Positions 44,570-53,783 of a stretch of 64,000 bases of DNA are shown here, piece by piece. Below the pieces are notes generated by a model, which saw nothing but the letters and a program-made list of their open reading frames with translations, had not been told where the DNA came from and did no database searches. A program made the translations under genes and the position numbers. The DNA is from an uncultured Algibacter sp. (lineage in GTDB: Bacteria; Bacteroidota; Bacteroidia; Flavobacteriales; Flavobacteriaceae), in contig CALGNX010000018.1 of NCBI GenBank assembly GCA_937958265.1, forward strand, positions 1 to 64,000, in the 5' to 3' direction. The stretch's first letter is position 1, and every line of letters starts with the position of its first letter.

Positions 44570-45088
44570 ATGCTATCAAAATCAGTTCAAGACGCTTTAA
44601 ATAAGCAAATACGAGTAGAAGCAGAATCATCTCAAATATACTTAGCCATGGCATGCTGGGCAGAAGTTAAAGGATTAGAAGGTATTTCAAATTTTATGTA
44701 CGAACAAAGCGATGAAGAACGCGAGCATATGCTAAAGCTAGTAAAATTTGTAAACGAACGCGGTGGTCATGCAAAAATATCGGACCTTAAGGAACCAAAC
44801 GTAGCCTTTGGATCTATTAAAGAAATGTTCGAAAAATTATTTAATCACGAAGTTTTTGTATCCGAAAGTATTAATGACTTAGTACACATCACGCTTCAAG
44901 AAAAAGATTACGCAACGCATAACTTTTTACAATGGTATGTTGCAGAACAAATAGAAGAAGAAGCTGTAGCAAGAACTATTTTAGATAAAATAAATATGAT
45001 TGGCGACGATAAAGGTGGGCTTTATTTATTCGACAGAGACATCAATAATTTAACAGTAACCACAGCAGCAGCTAACCAACCAGAATAA
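44570..45088 (+). CDS. ftnA: Ferritin
   Basis: This 172-residue iron-storage protein is a four-helix bundle with ferroxidase ligands in IRVEAESSQIYLAM (a Glu near 18), EQSDEEREHMLKLV (Glu/His near 50) and WYVAEQIEEEAVA (Glu near 128). It forms a 24-mer that oxidises and stores iron in the cytoplasm. It lies between the cupredoxin gene and a Cys-rich peptide gene. Confidence 0.95.
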   Translation: MLSKSVQDALNKQIRVEAESSQIYLAMACWAEVKGLEGISNFMYEQSDEEREHMLKLVKFVNERGGHAKISDLKEPNVAFGSIKEMFEKLFNHEVFVSESINDLVHITLQEKDYATHNFLQWYVAEQIEEEAVARTILDKINMIGDDKGGLYLFDRDINNLTVTTAAANQPE

Positions 45089-45162
45089 TTTAACACTTAT
45101 CCTTATTTAGATTTAATAAAAATAACTATTTTTGTTTGTATTTAGAATACAATAATTCTACT

Positions 45163-45318
45163 ATGGGCAAAAAAAAGAAAGCATTAAAAAAATTACAAAT
45201 ACTAAGTGATAAACTCCCAAAAAAGGTAAAAGAAAACTGTTGTAAAAAATTTAAAAAAGGAGAAAATAAGCGTTGTAAAAAATGCCCTTGTTTCGATTTA
45301 ATTAAAAAAGTAGCTTAA
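45163..45318 (+). CDS. Small Lys- and Cys-rich protein, 51 aa
   Basis: The start at ATG 45163 (MGKKKKALKKLQILSDKLPK) is preferred to the upstream frame start at 45136. The peptide is highly basic and ends with a cysteine cluster: CC near 26, then KRCKKCPCFDLIKKVA. Five cysteines in about 20 residues suggest metal binding. It follows ferritin by 74 bp and precedes a terminator. I do not know a named family. Confidence 0.62.
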   Translation: MGKKKKALKKLQILSDKLPKKVKENCCKKFKKGENKRCKKCPCFDLIKKVA

Positions 45319-45341
45319 ACCAAAGCAACAAACATATTATA

Positions 45342-45384
45342 GACCTGTTAAGTTTTCAAAAAAAACAAACAGGTCTTTTTTTTA
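45342..45384 (+). terminator. Intrinsic terminator after the Cys-rich peptide gene
   Basis: GACCTGTT (45342-45349) pairs with AACAGGTC (45368-45375) and is followed by an eight-T run. Confidence 0.8.
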
Positions 45385-45586
45385 CAGAGTAACTACGTTA
45401 TAGCAATTTAACTAAAAGGGTCCAAATTATAGCCTTTTACGAAACGTTTTAAATCAATCTTCAATAAAACGAATTAAAATCATAAAAAAAGCATACGTAA
45501 TATGTGTTGGTAAATGGCATATCCTACACTTTACAAATTGGCACATTTATAAGAAATTTTCAAACGCTAAATACTTTAAAATTTAT

Positions 45587-45594
45587 TAGCTTTG
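45587..45594 (+). promoter_or_regulatory. -7 promoter box of tex
   Basis: TAGCTTTG matches TAnnTTTG and lies 26 nt before the tex ATG at 45621, a spacing that leaves a normal short leader. Confidence 0.45.
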
Positions 45595-45620
45595 GGTAAA
45601 ATTAAGAGCGCGCTATTTAC

Positions 45621-47744
45621 ATGATATCCTATATAATTAAAAACACCAAACTTCCAGAAACCGCAGTAAAAAACACAGTTGCACTTTTAAATGAAGACTG
45701 TACCATCCCGTTTATTTCGCGTTACAGAAAAGAGCGTACAGGTAATTTAGATGAAGTTCAAATAGGCGATATTATAAAATTTAAAGAGCAATTTGAAGCC
45801 TTAGAAAAACGTAAAAAAGCGATTTTAAAAGCACTGGAAGAACAGGACGTTTTAACCTCCGAATTAAAACTAAAAGTTACATCATCTCACGATTTAACTG
45901 CCCTTGAAGATTTATACTTACCCTTTAAAAAAAGTAGAAAAACAAAAGCAGAAAAGGCAAGACAAAACGGTTTGGAACCCTTAGCTAAAATCATTATGGC
46001 TCAAAATGCCAATAATTTAGAATCTGTAGCTTTTAAATATGTAAAAGATGAAATACATTCTGTTAAAGATGCCTTAGAAGGTGCACGCCATATTATTGCA
46101 GAGTGGATTAACGAGCGTTCTGATATTCGCAATAACATACGTAAACAGCTAGAACGTAGCGCTATAATTTCAACCAAAGTAATAAAGAAAAAAGCCAACG
46201 ATGAAACTGCACAAAAATTTAGAGATTATTTTGAATGGGAAGAAAACTTAAGTCGTATACCATCACACCGCCTACTCGCCATTTTAAGAGCTGAAAAAGA
46301 AAATTTTATTCGTGTAAAAATAGAAATAGATAATGAAAAGGCATTAGATACTATTTCGCGCCGCATAATAAAAAGTAATAACGCTTGCGCAGAAGAGATA
46401 AAACTAGCAATTAAAGATGCTTTTAAACGCTTATTATTCCCATCTTTAAGCAACGACGCTTTACAAACCGTAAAAGATAAAGCCGACGCATCTGCAATAC
46501 ACGTATTTGCAAACAACCTAAAACAATTATTATTAGGAGCGCCATTAGGCGAAAAACAAGTACTAGCAATAGATCCGGGATTTAAGTCTGGTTGCAAATT
46601 GGTGTGTTTAGGTGCGCAAGGGGAATTGCAATATAACGAAACCATATATCCGCACCCGCCACAAAATGCTAGCGCTAGTGCTATTAAAAAAATAATAGCA
46701 CTTTGCGAAACACATAATATTGAAGCTATAGCCATTGGAAATGGTACTGCATCTCGAGAAACTGAAGCTTTAATTAAGCAAATCGACTTCAAAAACGACA
46801 TTCAAGTTTTTGTGGTTAGTGAAGCCGGAGCAAGTATCTATTCAGCATCAAAAATAGCACGTGAAGAATTTCCAAATTATGATATTACCGTACGCGGTTC
46901 AATTTCCATTGGTAGGCGCTTGCAAGACCCTTTAGCCGAGTTAGTTAAAATTGATGCAAAATCAATTGGTGTTGGTCAATACCAGCATGATGTGGACCAA
47001 ACAAAACTTCAAAAAGAACTAAATAATGTAGTAGAAAACTGCGTGAATGCAGTAGGTGTAAATATAAACACAGCCAGTAAACCTTTACTAAGCGCTGTAT
47101 CTGGTATTGGACCAAAACTAGCAGAAAATATTTTCAATTATAAAATAACGCATGGTGTTTTTAAAGATAGAAACGACATAAAAAAAGTACCTCGTTTAGG
47201 CGCTAAAGCCTTTCAGCAAGGCGCAGCTTTTTTAAGAATAAAGAATCCTAAAAACCCATTAGACGATTCTGCAGTACACCCAGAAAGTTATACTATTGTT
47301 ACATCAATGGCGAAAGATTTAGAAAAATCTGTAACAGATTTAATAGGTAACCCTAAGTTGCTTCAAAAACTAAATTTAAAAAAATACTGTACAGCAAATG
47401 TAGGTTTACCAACCCTAGAAGATATTATTAAAGAGTTAGAAAAACCAGGTTTGGATATTCGTGAGCAAGCTAAAGTTTTCACATTCAACCAAAACATAAA
47501 AATCCTTACCGATTTAAAAGCAGGCCAAATACTGCCAGGTATTGTTAATAACATTACCAATTTTGGATGTTTTGTGGATATTGGTATTAAAGAAAGTGGT
47601 TTAATTCATGTCTCTAATTTGTCCGACAGCTTTGTAAAAGATGTAAACGCACACGTACATTTACAACAACAAATAACAGTAAAAGTTTTAGAGGTTGATG
47701 TTCCGCGAAAGCGCATACAGCTAAAACTAGTAAAAGTAAAATGA
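45621..47744 (+). CDS. tex: Tex-family RNA-binding transcription accessory protein
   Basis: This 707-residue protein has the N-terminal Tex helical domain (FISRYRKERTGNLDEVQIGD). A YqgF/RNase H-like domain follows (VLAIDPGFKSGCKLV near residue 316), then helix-hairpin-helix motifs (LLSAVSGIGPKLAENIFNYK). The C-terminal S1 domain contains GQILPGIVNNITNFGCFVD and GLIHVSNLSD. Tex proteins bind RNA and act with the transcription or translation machinery. The gene is monocistronic or leads into the 47758 gene 13 bp downstream. Confidence 0.95.
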   Translation: MISYIIKNTKLPETAVKNTVALLNEDCTIPFISRYRKERTGNLDEVQIGDIIKFKEQFEALEKRKKAILKALEEQDVLTSELKLKVTSSHDLTALEDLYLPFKKSRKTKAEKARQNGLEPLAKIIMAQNANNLESVAFKYVKDEIHSVKDALEGARHIIAEWINERSDIRNNIRKQLERSAIISTKVIKKKANDETAQKFRDYFEWEENLSRIPSHRLLAILRAEKENFIRVKIEIDNEKALDTISRRIIKSNNACAEEIKLAIKDAFKRLLFPSLSNDALQTVKDKADASAIHVFANNLKQLLLGAPLGEKQVLAIDPGFKSGCKLVCLGAQGELQYNETIYPHPPQNASASAIKKIIALCETHNIEAIAIGNGTASRETEALIKQIDFKNDIQVFVVSEAGASIYSASKIAREEFPNYDITVRGSISIGRRLQDPLAELVKIDAKSIGVGQYQHDVDQTKLQKELNNVVENCVNAVGVNINTASKPLLSAVSGIGPKLAENIFNYKITHGVFKDRNDIKKVPRLGAKAFQQGAAFLRIKNPKNPLDDSAVHPESYTIVTSMAKDLEKSVTDLIGNPKLLQKLNLKKYCTANVGLPTLEDIIKELEKPGLDIREQAKVFTFNQNIKILTDLKAGQILPGIVNNITNFGCFVDIGIKESGLIHVSNLSDSFVKDVNAHVHLQQQITVKVLEVDVPRKRIQLKLVKVK

Positions 47745-47757
47745 TTTATTAAAAGAA

Positions 47758-48051
47758 ATGAAAAAAGTAAAAACTACACTTGCCATTGGCATTTTTAGTA
47801 TTTCTATATTTCCAATACTAGCCAAGCTAAGCCAAACGCCCGATGTCGTTTCGGTACTTTACAGTATGTTGCCTTTCTTGCTACTTTTACTACCTTACGC
47901 TTTAATAACACAACAATTTAAAATACAAAAATTAAAAACATTTGATCCAACTACATTGTGTGATATTATTTTTAGCAGTCATTTAGCTGTTTGGAATATT
48001 GCCATACAAGAGCCCTCTACAACCCAAGTATCTTTATTACCAAATTTATAA
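47758..48051 (+). CDS. Small hypothetical membrane-associated protein, 97 aa
   Basis: An unrecognised 97-residue protein with two hydrophobic segments near the N-terminus (TLAIGIFSISIFPILAKL and VLYSMLPFLLLLLPYALI). It starts 13 bp after the tex stop, so it may be co-transcribed with tex. Its small size and lack of family leave some doubt about its reality. Confidence 0.45.
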   Translation: MKKVKTTLAIGIFSISIFPILAKLSQTPDVVSVLYSMLPFLLLLLPYALITQQFKIQKLKTFDPTTLCDIIFSSHLAVWNIAIQEPSTTQVSLLPNL

Positions 48052-48200
48052 CGTATTTAGGTTGGTAGTTTAGCCTAAAAATCTATTAATAAAGTAATAA
48101 CGCTCCAAATAATAATTCGCAGTTTTATATTACTAACAATAATATGCTTTACCTTTTACACAAAACAATTACTCACCAAACATAAAAACACTTAGTTTTA

Positions 48201-49103
48201 ATGCTAAAAATAGCTAACCATAACATATACAAACACCCATTACCAGACGAACATCGCTTCCCGATGATTAAATACGAGTTACTACCAGAGCAATTACTGT
48301 ATGAAGGCACTTGTACACCCAACAATTTTTTTAAGCCAAACATACCTAATAACCAACATATATTACGCGCGCATACTGCTAGCTATTATAAAGACTTACA
48401 AAACTTAACACTAGATGCTAGAGCCGCCAGAAAAATAGGTTTTCCATTAAGTACAGCCCTTATAAAACGTGAACTTATTATTGCAGATGGCACCATTAAA
48501 GCTAGTGCTTTTGCTTTAAAATATGGTATTGCCATGAATATTGCAGGCGGCACACACCACGCCTATTCTAACCGAGGCGAAGCGTTTTGCATGTTAAACG
48601 ACCAAGCCATTGGCTCACATTATTTATTACACAAACAATTAGCTAAAAAAATTTTAATTGTAGATTTGGATGTACACCAAGGTAATGGAACCGCAGAAAT
48701 TTTCCAAAACAACAGTAGTGTATTCACTTTTTCTATGCACGGTAAAGGTAACTACCCTTTTAAAAAAGAGCAAAGCAGTTTAGATATCGCTTTAGAAAAC
48801 CATACTGATGATACTACCTATCTGCGCATACTAAAAGAAACCCTACCAAAATTAATCGACACACAAAAACCCGATTTTATTTACTATCTATGCGGTGTCG
48901 ATGTGCTTGCCACAGATAAATTAGGTAAACTAGGCATGACGGTTCACGGCTGTAAAACCCGCGATCGTTTTGTTCTAGAAACTTGCAAAAAAAACCAAAT
49001 ACCTGTAATGTGCTCTATGGGTGGTGGCTACTCTCCCGATATTAAAATTATTATTGAAGCACATGCCAATACTTTCCGTTTAGCACAAGACCTCTATTTT
49101 TAA
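48201..49103 (+). CDS. Histone deacetylase family (acetoin-utilisation-like) hydrolase
   Basis: This 300-residue protein has an arginase/deacetylase fold: AGGTHHAYSNRGEAFCMLND (active-site His pair, about 114-133), DLDVHQGNGTAEIF with metal-binding Asp and His (about 155), and YLCGVDVLATDKLGKLGMT. Bacterial members deacetylate small molecules such as polyamines or acetylated proteins. It is cytoplasmic, and no neighbour suggests a substrate. The start MLKIANHNIYKHPLPDEHRF is the usual one for the family. Confidence 0.93.
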   Translation: MLKIANHNIYKHPLPDEHRFPMIKYELLPEQLLYEGTCTPNNFFKPNIPNNQHILRAHTASYYKDLQNLTLDARAARKIGFPLSTALIKRELIIADGTIKASAFALKYGIAMNIAGGTHHAYSNRGEAFCMLNDQAIGSHYLLHKQLAKKILIVDLDVHQGNGTAEIFQNNSSVFTFSMHGKGNYPFKKEQSSLDIALENHTDDTTYLRILKETLPKLIDTQKPDFIYYLCGVDVLATDKLGKLGMTVHGCKTRDRFVLETCKKNQIPVMCSMGGGYSPDIKIIIEAHANTFRLAQDLYF

Positions 49104-49112
49104 AACTATTGC

Positions 49113-49143
49113 ATAAAAAAAGCACCCTAATGGATGCTTTTAA
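49113..49143. terminator. Terminator between convergent genes
   Basis: An AAAAGCACC/GGATGCTTTT hairpin with A- and T-runs on either side lies between the deacetylase-family gene (plus) and the TerB gene (minus). Confidence 0.6.
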
Positions 49144-49164
49144 TTTATATTGTAATAAAACAAA

Positions 49165-49599
49165 TTACCTATTCATATTTCGTATTGCATCAGAAAAAGT
49201 TTCAACATCATCCTCGCCAGCAGCAATTAAATTTAAAGCCTTATCTACAACGTATTTTGCATTCTCCGGCTTAAACCCTAAACCAACAGCTATTTTCTCT
49301 AATAAAAGAACCTGCTGCTCGTCCTTAATACTGTCTGCATATACCATTCGCGCCAAATCAAACAAACGCTCCAAACGTCTATCATAAGTGTTTGGTGGGT
49401 TTATAGCATGCGTACTGTAATTTTTTAAAATTAATTCATAATCAACCTGGCTAATATCTAAATTGCGAGCCAATCTATCCAAAAACTCTTTTTCATCGCT
49501 CGTAATAACACCGTCAGCCATAGCCACACGTACTATAGCAGCGAAATGACTTTCATTACGCTTTTTAAAACCACTATCAAACAAATCAGAAAACGACAT
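49165..49599 (-). CDS. TerB-family tellurite-resistance-like protein
   Basis: This 144-residue protein has a TerB helical fold: HFAAIVRVAMADGVITSDEK (18-37), with the characteristic 'A..DG.i...E' acidic site, and a second half ERLFDLARMVYADSIKDEQQ. Members are found alone in many flavobacteria, away from tellurite operons, and probably bind divalent metals. No other ter gene is present here. Confidence 0.85.
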   Translation of the reverse strand: MSFSDLFDSGFKKRNESHFAAIVRVAMADGVITSDEKEFLDRLARNLDISQVDYELILKNYSTHAINPPNTYDRRLERLFDLARMVYADSIKDEQQVLLLEKIAVGLGFKPENAKYVVDKALNLIAAGEDDVETFSDAIRNMNR

Positions 49600-49666
49600 A
49601 TCTTATTTTTTAAGGACGCAAAATTACATTTTTTTTTCAAATTTTTAGTTGAAATTTCAATTATTT

Positions 49667-49767
49667 GGGCGTTACCCAAGGGTCAGGCTTTCGGCAGTCG
49701 CTTTTTTGTGTTGCATAAGTGCAACAACACAAAAAGAGCTTCAACAAACGCCTCAATCCTTAACGCA
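49667..49767 (-). repeat. Dispersed intergenic repeat, family 1, copy C
   Basis: It starts GGGCGTTACCCAAGGGTCAG and ends AATCCTTAACGCA, with an internal hairpin in which TTTTTGTGTTG pairs with CAACACAAAAA. It is a relative of 20613-20712 and 24870-24958. It accounts for most of the gene-free stretch 49600-49939; the rest is AT-rich with nothing seen. Confidence 0.8.
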
Positions 49768-49939
49768 GATCCTTTATGTAAAATTAATTACCTAAATCTA
49801 TATTTAAAATTACTGTTTAATAAATTTAATATTTTTTTTACAAAAAAATATAGCCGTATTAAAGCTATAATTTAATTATTCTCTTAACTAAAAATAAAGC
49901 TATGTTTAATTACGTTTTTACTAAATAAAATAACATCTC

Positions 49940-50236
49940 CTAACCAATAATTGTCATTTCATTTAAAGTAAAACTTTCAATAGCATCTGCTGTAGCGATA
50001 ACGTAATCGGCTAAATGTTTATTTTTCATATGCTTTTGCCATAACAGCTTACTTTCCCAATTTTCATAAAATAAAAACAAATGCTTATTACTATTATCTT
50101 GATGTAAATCGTAATTCACACAACCAGCCTCTGCCCTTGTAATAGCAATTAATTTTAACAATTCCTGTTTTACCAAGTCGCTTTGGCCTTCCTTAGCTAA
50201 AATATTAGCTAAAATAGTTAATTGTTTTTCCTTCAT
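49940..50236 (-). CDS. Antibiotic biosynthesis monooxygenase (ABM/YgiN-like) domain protein
   Basis: The start at ATG 50236 (MKEKQLTILANILAKEGQSD) gives 98 residues; the upstream 8-residue extension is AT-rich leader. It is a single ABM ferredoxin-like domain: QELLKLIAITRAEAGCVNYD, then HLFLFYENWESKLLWQKHM and NKHLADYV. Family members are small dimeric quinol oxygenases or stress proteins. No substrate is indicated. Confidence 0.9.
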   Translation of the reverse strand: MKEKQLTILANILAKEGQSDLVKQELLKLIAITRAEAGCVNYDLHQDNSNKHLFLFYENWESKLLWQKHMKNKHLADYVIATADAIESFTLNEMTIIG

Positions 50237-50372
50237 AAATTTAAAATTAATTTTAAACACCTAAATTAAAAAAAACAATTTCAATTTTAAAACCAAACCA
50301 TTAATAGCATAAAACAAAATGAGCATGATACAATAACGTACTTAATGCCTATGTTAAAATTATACGAAACCG

Positions 50373-50380
50373 TATATTTG
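50373..50380 (+). promoter_or_regulatory. -7 promoter box of mfd
   Basis: TATATTTG matches TAnnTTTG, 20 nt before the GTG start of mfd. Confidence 0.5.
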
Positions 50381-50400
50381 TATTTCTAAACAAATTTTAG

Positions 50401-53400
50401 GTGAGTAAAAACAACATCTCTCAAACCTATTTACAGACTTTGCAAACACAAAATCTGGAAAATATTATTGGCCAAAACGGAACAAGAACACATTTAAAAG
50501 GCCTTTTAGGATCTTCTTTCTCCTTTGTAATTTCAAGTGCATTTAAAACCAGTAAAAAACCATTCTTACTCGTTTTAAACGATAAAGAAGAGGCCGCGCA
50601 TTACCTTAACGATTTAGAACAACTACTTAGCAGTAAAGATGTGCTATTTTACCCAGGAAGTTATCGCAGGCCTTACGAGATTGAAGCTACCGATAATGCC
50701 AACGTGCTTCTACGCGCCGAGGTTTTAAACCGCATAAATTCACAAAAAAAACCAGCTATAATTGTTACCTACCCCGATGCCCTTTTCGAGCAGGTTGTAA
50801 CCCGAAAGGAACTAGAGCGTAACACCCTAAAAGTAGGCATTAACGATAGCTTATCTATCGATTTTGTAAACGAAATGTTGTTTGAATACAAGTTTAAACG
50901 CGTAGATTTTGTTACCGAACCTGGAGAGTTTTCTGTACGTGGTGGTATTGTAGATGTATTTTCATTTTCGCACGACGAGCCCTATAGAATAGAATTTTTT
51001 GGCGACAAGGTGGATAGCATTAGAACCTTCGATGTGGAAACACAATTATCCATCGAGCAAACCAAACAAATTAATATTATACCCAACGTTGCCAATAAGT
51101 TATTGGATGAAAACCGCCAAAGCTTCTTAAAGTATATGCCTCAAAAAACAGTAATCTGTTTAAAAAATGCCGATTTACTATTTTCAAGAATTAACGACTT
51201 TTATAACAAAGCTGAAGATGCGTTTAAAAAACTATCTACCGATATAAAACATGCCCAACCACATCAACTATTTTGCAATGCCGAAATTTTAAAGAAACAA
51301 TTACTAGATTTCTCAATTATTGAATTTGGAAATACAGCCATATTCAATAAAACAGATAATGCCCAAGAAATCACCTATAAAACAGCACCACAACCCACAT
51401 TCAATAAACAATTTAATTTATTAATTGCAGATTTAAATAGTAACCATAATAAAGGCTACACCAATTATATTGCTTGTGTTAGTGAACAACAAGCCAAACG
51501 ATTTCATGATATTTTCGACGATTCAAATTTACAAGTAGCACCCTATAACACTATTATATTATCGCTACACCAAGGATTTATAGACCACAATACAAAAATT
51601 GTTTGCTACACAGATCATCAAATTTTTGAGCGTTATCATAAATTTCATTTAAAAAATGGTTATGCAAAAAAACAAGCCATTACCTTAAAGGAATTAACCA
51701 ATTTAGATATTGGAGACTATGTAACACATATCGATCATGGCATTGGTCGTTTTGGCGGACTCCAAAAAATAGATGTAGAAGGTAAAAAACAAGAAGCTAT
51801 TAAATTGATTTATGGTGAGCGCGACATCTTGTATTTAAGTATCCACTCGTTACACAAAATAACAAAATTTAATGGTAAAGATGGTAAGCCCCCAAAAATC
51901 CATAAGCTTGGCAGCAACGCCTGGAAAACACTAAAACAAAAAACTAAAGCCCGTGTAAAACACGTCGCTTTTAACCTTATAAAACTTTACGCAAAACGTA
52001 AAACCGAAAAAGGCTATCAATACAATCCAGATAGCTACATGCAACACGAACTAGAGGCCTCCTTTATTTACGAGGATACGCCAGACCAAAGCACCGCAAC
52101 AGCCGATATTAAAGCAGATATGGAAAGTGAGCGCCCTATGGATAGATTAATTTGTGGCGATGTTGGTTTTGGCAAAACCGAAGTTGCTATTCGTGCTGCT
52201 TTTAAAGCCGTAGACAACGGCAAACAAGTTGCCGTTCTTGTACCAACCACCATATTGGCTTACCAACATTCTAGAACATTTGCGGCACGCTTAAAAGATT
52301 TCCCTGTTACTGTAGATTATGTAAACCGGTTTAGAACAGCCAAAGAAAAACGTGAAACACTAGAAAATTTAGAACAAGGCAAAATTGATATTATTGTTGG
52401 CACACACCAATTGGTAAATAAAAAAGTAAAATTTAAAGATTTAGGTTTATTAATTGTAGATGAAGAGCAAAAGTTTGGTGTAGCCGTAAAAGAAAAATTA
52501 AAAACAATAAAAGACAATGTAGATGTATTAACCCTAACCGCAACACCTATACCAAGAACACTACAATTTAGTTTAATGGCCGCACGAGATATGTCTGTAA
52601 TTACCACAGCACCTCCCAACCGTTACCCTATTGAAAGTCATGTTATCCGTTTTAGCGAAGACACCATGCGCGACGCTATAAGCTACGAGATTGAGCGTGG
52701 TGGCCAAGTATTTTTTATTCATAATCGTATTGAAAACATAAAAGAAGTAGCCGGCATGCTACAGCGCTTAGTACCAGATGCTAAAATAGGCATTGGACAT
52801 GGGCAAATGGATGGCAAAAAACTGGAACAACTTATGTTGCAATTTATGGATGGCGCTTTTGATGTTTTAGTAAGTACAACAATTATTGAAAGTGGTTTGG
52901 ATGTACCAAACGCCAACACAATTTTCATTAATAACGCCAATAACTTTGGGTTAAGCGATTTGCACCAAATGCGCGGTCGCGTGGGGCGAAGTAATAAAAA
53001 AGCATTTTGTTATTTTATTACACCCGAATATTCTGCCATGACAGACGATGCTAGAAAACGCATAACAGCCTTAGAGCAGTTTACAGAATTAGGAAGCGGC
53101 TTTAATATTGCTATGAAAGATTTAGAAATTCGTGGTGCAGGCGATTTACTTGGAGGCGAGCAAAGTGGATTTATTAACGAAATAGGTTTTGATACTTACC
53201 AGAAAATTTTAAATGAAGCTATTGAAGAACTGAAAGATAATGAATTTAAAGATTTATATGATGAGGATGAAGACACTAAAATTTACGTAAAAGATGTTAC
53301 TATTGATACAGATTTTGAACTCCTTTTCCCTGATGATTACATAAACAATATTTCAGAACGACTTAAACTCTACACCGAATTAAACAATATAAATACTGCG

Positions 53401-53751
53401 GAAGAATTGCATACCTTTGAAAATAAGCTAATAGATCGTTTTGGTGTATTACCTAAACAAGTGAACGATTTATTAAACAGTGTCCAAATAAAATGGCTAG
53501 CAACCAAAATAGGATTGGAAAAAATTATTATGAAAAAAGGAAAACTAGTTGGCTATTTTATTAACGACCAGCAAAGTAATTTTTACCAAAGTAGCAGTTT
53601 TACCAAGGTACTAAAATTTGTTCAATTACATCCCCAAGCTTGTAAGATGAAAGAAAAACAAACCCGAACAGGATTACGATTAATGCTAACTTTTGAGAAT
53701 ATAAAAACTATAAAACAAGCCTTAACAGCTTTACAACCTATTATGGCTTAA
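50401..53751 (+). CDS. mfd: Transcription-repair coupling factor
   Basis: This 1116-residue protein starts at GTG. It displaces RNA polymerase stalled at DNA lesions and recruits the UvrA repair machinery. It has a UvrB-homology N-terminal part (VLFYPGSYRRPYEIEATDNA), an RNA-polymerase-interacting domain (DYVTHIDHGIGRFGGLQKI), helicase motif I (GDVGFGKTE), motif II (DEEQ), motif III (LTATPIPRTLQ), motif VI (QMRGRVGRS), and the C-terminal TRCF domain. uvrC is also in this window, about 8 kb away. Confidence 0.98.
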   Translation: MSKNNISQTYLQTLQTQNLENIIGQNGTRTHLKGLLGSSFSFVISSAFKTSKKPFLLVLNDKEEAAHYLNDLEQLLSSKDVLFYPGSYRRPYEIEATDNANVLLRAEVLNRINSQKKPAIIVTYPDALFEQVVTRKELERNTLKVGINDSLSIDFVNEMLFEYKFKRVDFVTEPGEFSVRGGIVDVFSFSHDEPYRIEFFGDKVDSIRTFDVETQLSIEQTKQINIIPNVANKLLDENRQSFLKYMPQKTVICLKNADLLFSRINDFYNKAEDAFKKLSTDIKHAQPHQLFCNAEILKKQLLDFSIIEFGNTAIFNKTDNAQEITYKTAPQPTFNKQFNLLIADLNSNHNKGYTNYIACVSEQQAKRFHDIFDDSNLQVAPYNTIILSLHQGFIDHNTKIVCYTDHQIFERYHKFHLKNGYAKKQAITLKELTNLDIGDYVTHIDHGIGRFGGLQKIDVEGKKQEAIKLIYGERDILYLSIHSLHKITKFNGKDGKPPKIHKLGSNAWKTLKQKTKARVKHVAFNLIKLYAKRKTEKGYQYNPDSYMQHELEASFIYEDTPDQSTATADIKADMESERPMDRLICGDVGFGKTEVAIRAAFKAVDNGKQVAVLVPTTILAYQHSRTFAARLKDFPVTVDYVNRFRTAKEKRETLENLEQGKIDIIVGTHQLVNKKVKFKDLGLLIVDEEQKFGVAVKEKLKTIKDNVDVLTLTATPIPRTLQFSLMAARDMSVITTAPPNRYPIESHVIRFSEDTMRDAISYEIERGGQVFFIHNRIENIKEVAGMLQRLVPDAKIGIGHGQMDGKKLEQLMLQFMDGAFDVLVSTTIIESGLDVPNANTIFINNANNFGLSDLHQMRGRVGRSNKKAFCYFITPEYSAMTDDARKRITALEQFTELGSGFNIAMKDLEIRGAGDLLGGEQSGFINEIGFDTYQKILNEAIEELKDNEFKDLYDEDEDTKIYVKDVTIDTDFELLFPDDYINNISERLKLYTELNNINTAEELHTFENKLIDRFGVLPKQVNDLLNSVQIKWLATKIGLEKIIMKKGKLVGYFINDQQSNFYQSSSFTKVLKFVQLHPQACKMKEKQTRTGLRLMLTFENIKTIKQALTALQPIMA

Positions 53752-53783
53752 TTATTGTTTTCTAGAAATAAAACAACCCTATA

